From: Euryarchaeota archaeon UBA561
GTDB lineage: Archaea; Thermoplasmatota; Poseidoniia; Poseidoniales; Poseidoniaceae
NCBI GenBank assembly: GCA_002502295.1
Contig: DANX01000059.1
Span: 1-6,476, forward strand
Direction: 5' to 3'
DNA length: 6,476 nt
The notes under the pieces are model-generated. The model did no database searches and was not told where the DNA came from. It worked only from the letters and a program-made list of their open reading frames with translations. Position numbers and translations under genes: made by a program. The first letter of the stretch is position 1; every line of letters begins with the position of its first letter. Positions 6,174-6,476 of the stretch are shown one piece after another.

Positions 6174-6476
6174 ATGTTGGAGGACACGAAATTGATTGCC
6201 ATGGCTGCACCAAGGAGAAAATCTGCACCCACACGACCACAGTCCACACCCGCATCAAACATCTCACCACTTTCTGGTAGCGTGATGGAAGGTGGTGCTT
6301 TAGCAGCAAGCACGGTAACAATGGTGCGGCCCAACCAAAAGATGAATTCCGACGATTTGTTCTTGATGAAACTCTCACAAATCGTCATGATGGGCATTGG
6401 CTTTCTCTCGATTTGGGGCGGTGTCTTCAGCGTCGCGGTTGACGAAGATGCGACCAATCAAAATTTCTTTGTCCTC
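6174..6476 (+). CDS. Unidentified membrane protein, N-terminal part; 3' end outside window
   Basis: An open frame runs from ATG 6174, directly after an in-frame TGA, to the window edge (101 codons without a stop). I do not recognise the family. A Pro/Ser/Thr/Arg-rich hydrophilic N-terminus (roughly residues 11-60, starting AAPRRKSAPTRPQSTP) is followed by one predicted transmembrane helix (about 69-89, LSQIVMMGIGFLSIWGGV), then a polar DEDATNQN segment. The positive residues before the helix suggest the N-terminus stays in the cytoplasm. Start choice is open. ATG 6201 gives a natural MAAPRRKS beginning. TTG 6192 lies seven bases after GGAGGA (6179-6184). ATG 6174 is the longest option. An overlapping minus-strand frame (6457-6122) shares third codon positions and cannot be fully excluded, but its product looks less protein-like. 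The gene diverges from the protease. Confidence 0.6.
   Translation, partial: MLEDTKLIAMAAPRRKSAPTRPQSTPASNISPLSGSVMEGGALAASTVTMVRPNQKMNSDDLFLMKLSQIVMMGIGFLSIWGGVFSVAVDEDATNQNFFVL

Noticed and set aside
6122..6457. Minus-strand 111-codon frame opposite the right-edge plus-strand gene
   Set aside because: It shares third codon positions with the plus frame, so it is a natural mirror. Its product lacks a coherent domain or signal and ends in an odd HLRFHPSGSGVGIIRR stretch. The plus frame has a sensible head plus membrane helix and stays open to the edge. The choice is not certain.
1..6476. CRISPR arrays, tRNA/rRNA genes, insertion sequences, toxin-antitoxin or defence genes
   Set aside because: No direct-repeat array, tRNA-like cloverleaf, transposase motif or terminal inverted repeat was seen. 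Coding content is essentially continuous and housekeeping or metabolic in character.

Overview
The window reads as a chromosomal piece of a marine planktonic microbe. My best guess is a Marine Group II (Candidatus Poseidoniales) euryarchaeon, held at about 60%. The reasons are a secreted subtilase with a single C-terminal membrane anchor and an acidic tail, short intergenic gaps, tight gene overlaps, and one textbook GGAGGTGA ribosome-binding site. No rRNA, tRNA or ribosomal protein gene is present to settle the lineage, and an aerobic marine bacterium with many molybdenum hydroxylases (for example SAR202-like) remains possible.

Layout, right to left along the minus strand: (i) a membrane-anchored subtilisin-like pre-pro-protease (6041-4053); (ii) a 160-bp gap; (iii) a three-gene molybdenum hydroxylase operon of the xanthine oxidase family. 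That operon has a small [2Fe-2S] subunit (3892-3281), a large molybdopterin catalytic subunit (3284-474) and the first 158 codons of a medium FAD subunit (474 to beyond position 1). The three genes overlap by 4 nt and 1 nt, so they are almost certainly cotranscribed and translationally coupled. At the right edge a plus-strand gene (6174 to beyond 6476) diverges from the protease and encodes an unidentified small membrane protein.

The most informative observation is in the truncated FAD subunit, which is missing from a simple ORF listing because it runs off the window. It carries a cysteine-rich insertion (C118, C134, C145 or C139, C155) directly after its second FAD-binding motif. In the known family this insertion binds the extra [4Fe-4S] cluster that characterises 4-hydroxybenzoyl-CoA reductase (HCR, HcrB/HbaD). 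The large subunit agrees: it has AMRGHG, TGAADIGQGS and GPFGAKEAGEGP blocks like HcrA and no CoxL AYRCSFR loop. The operon is therefore best called an HCR-type enzyme rather than xanthine or CO dehydrogenase. What it acts on in this organism is unknown, and both the small and large subunits carry unusual terminal extensions.

The protease and the HCR-type operon share orientation only; nothing in the sequence links them functionally.
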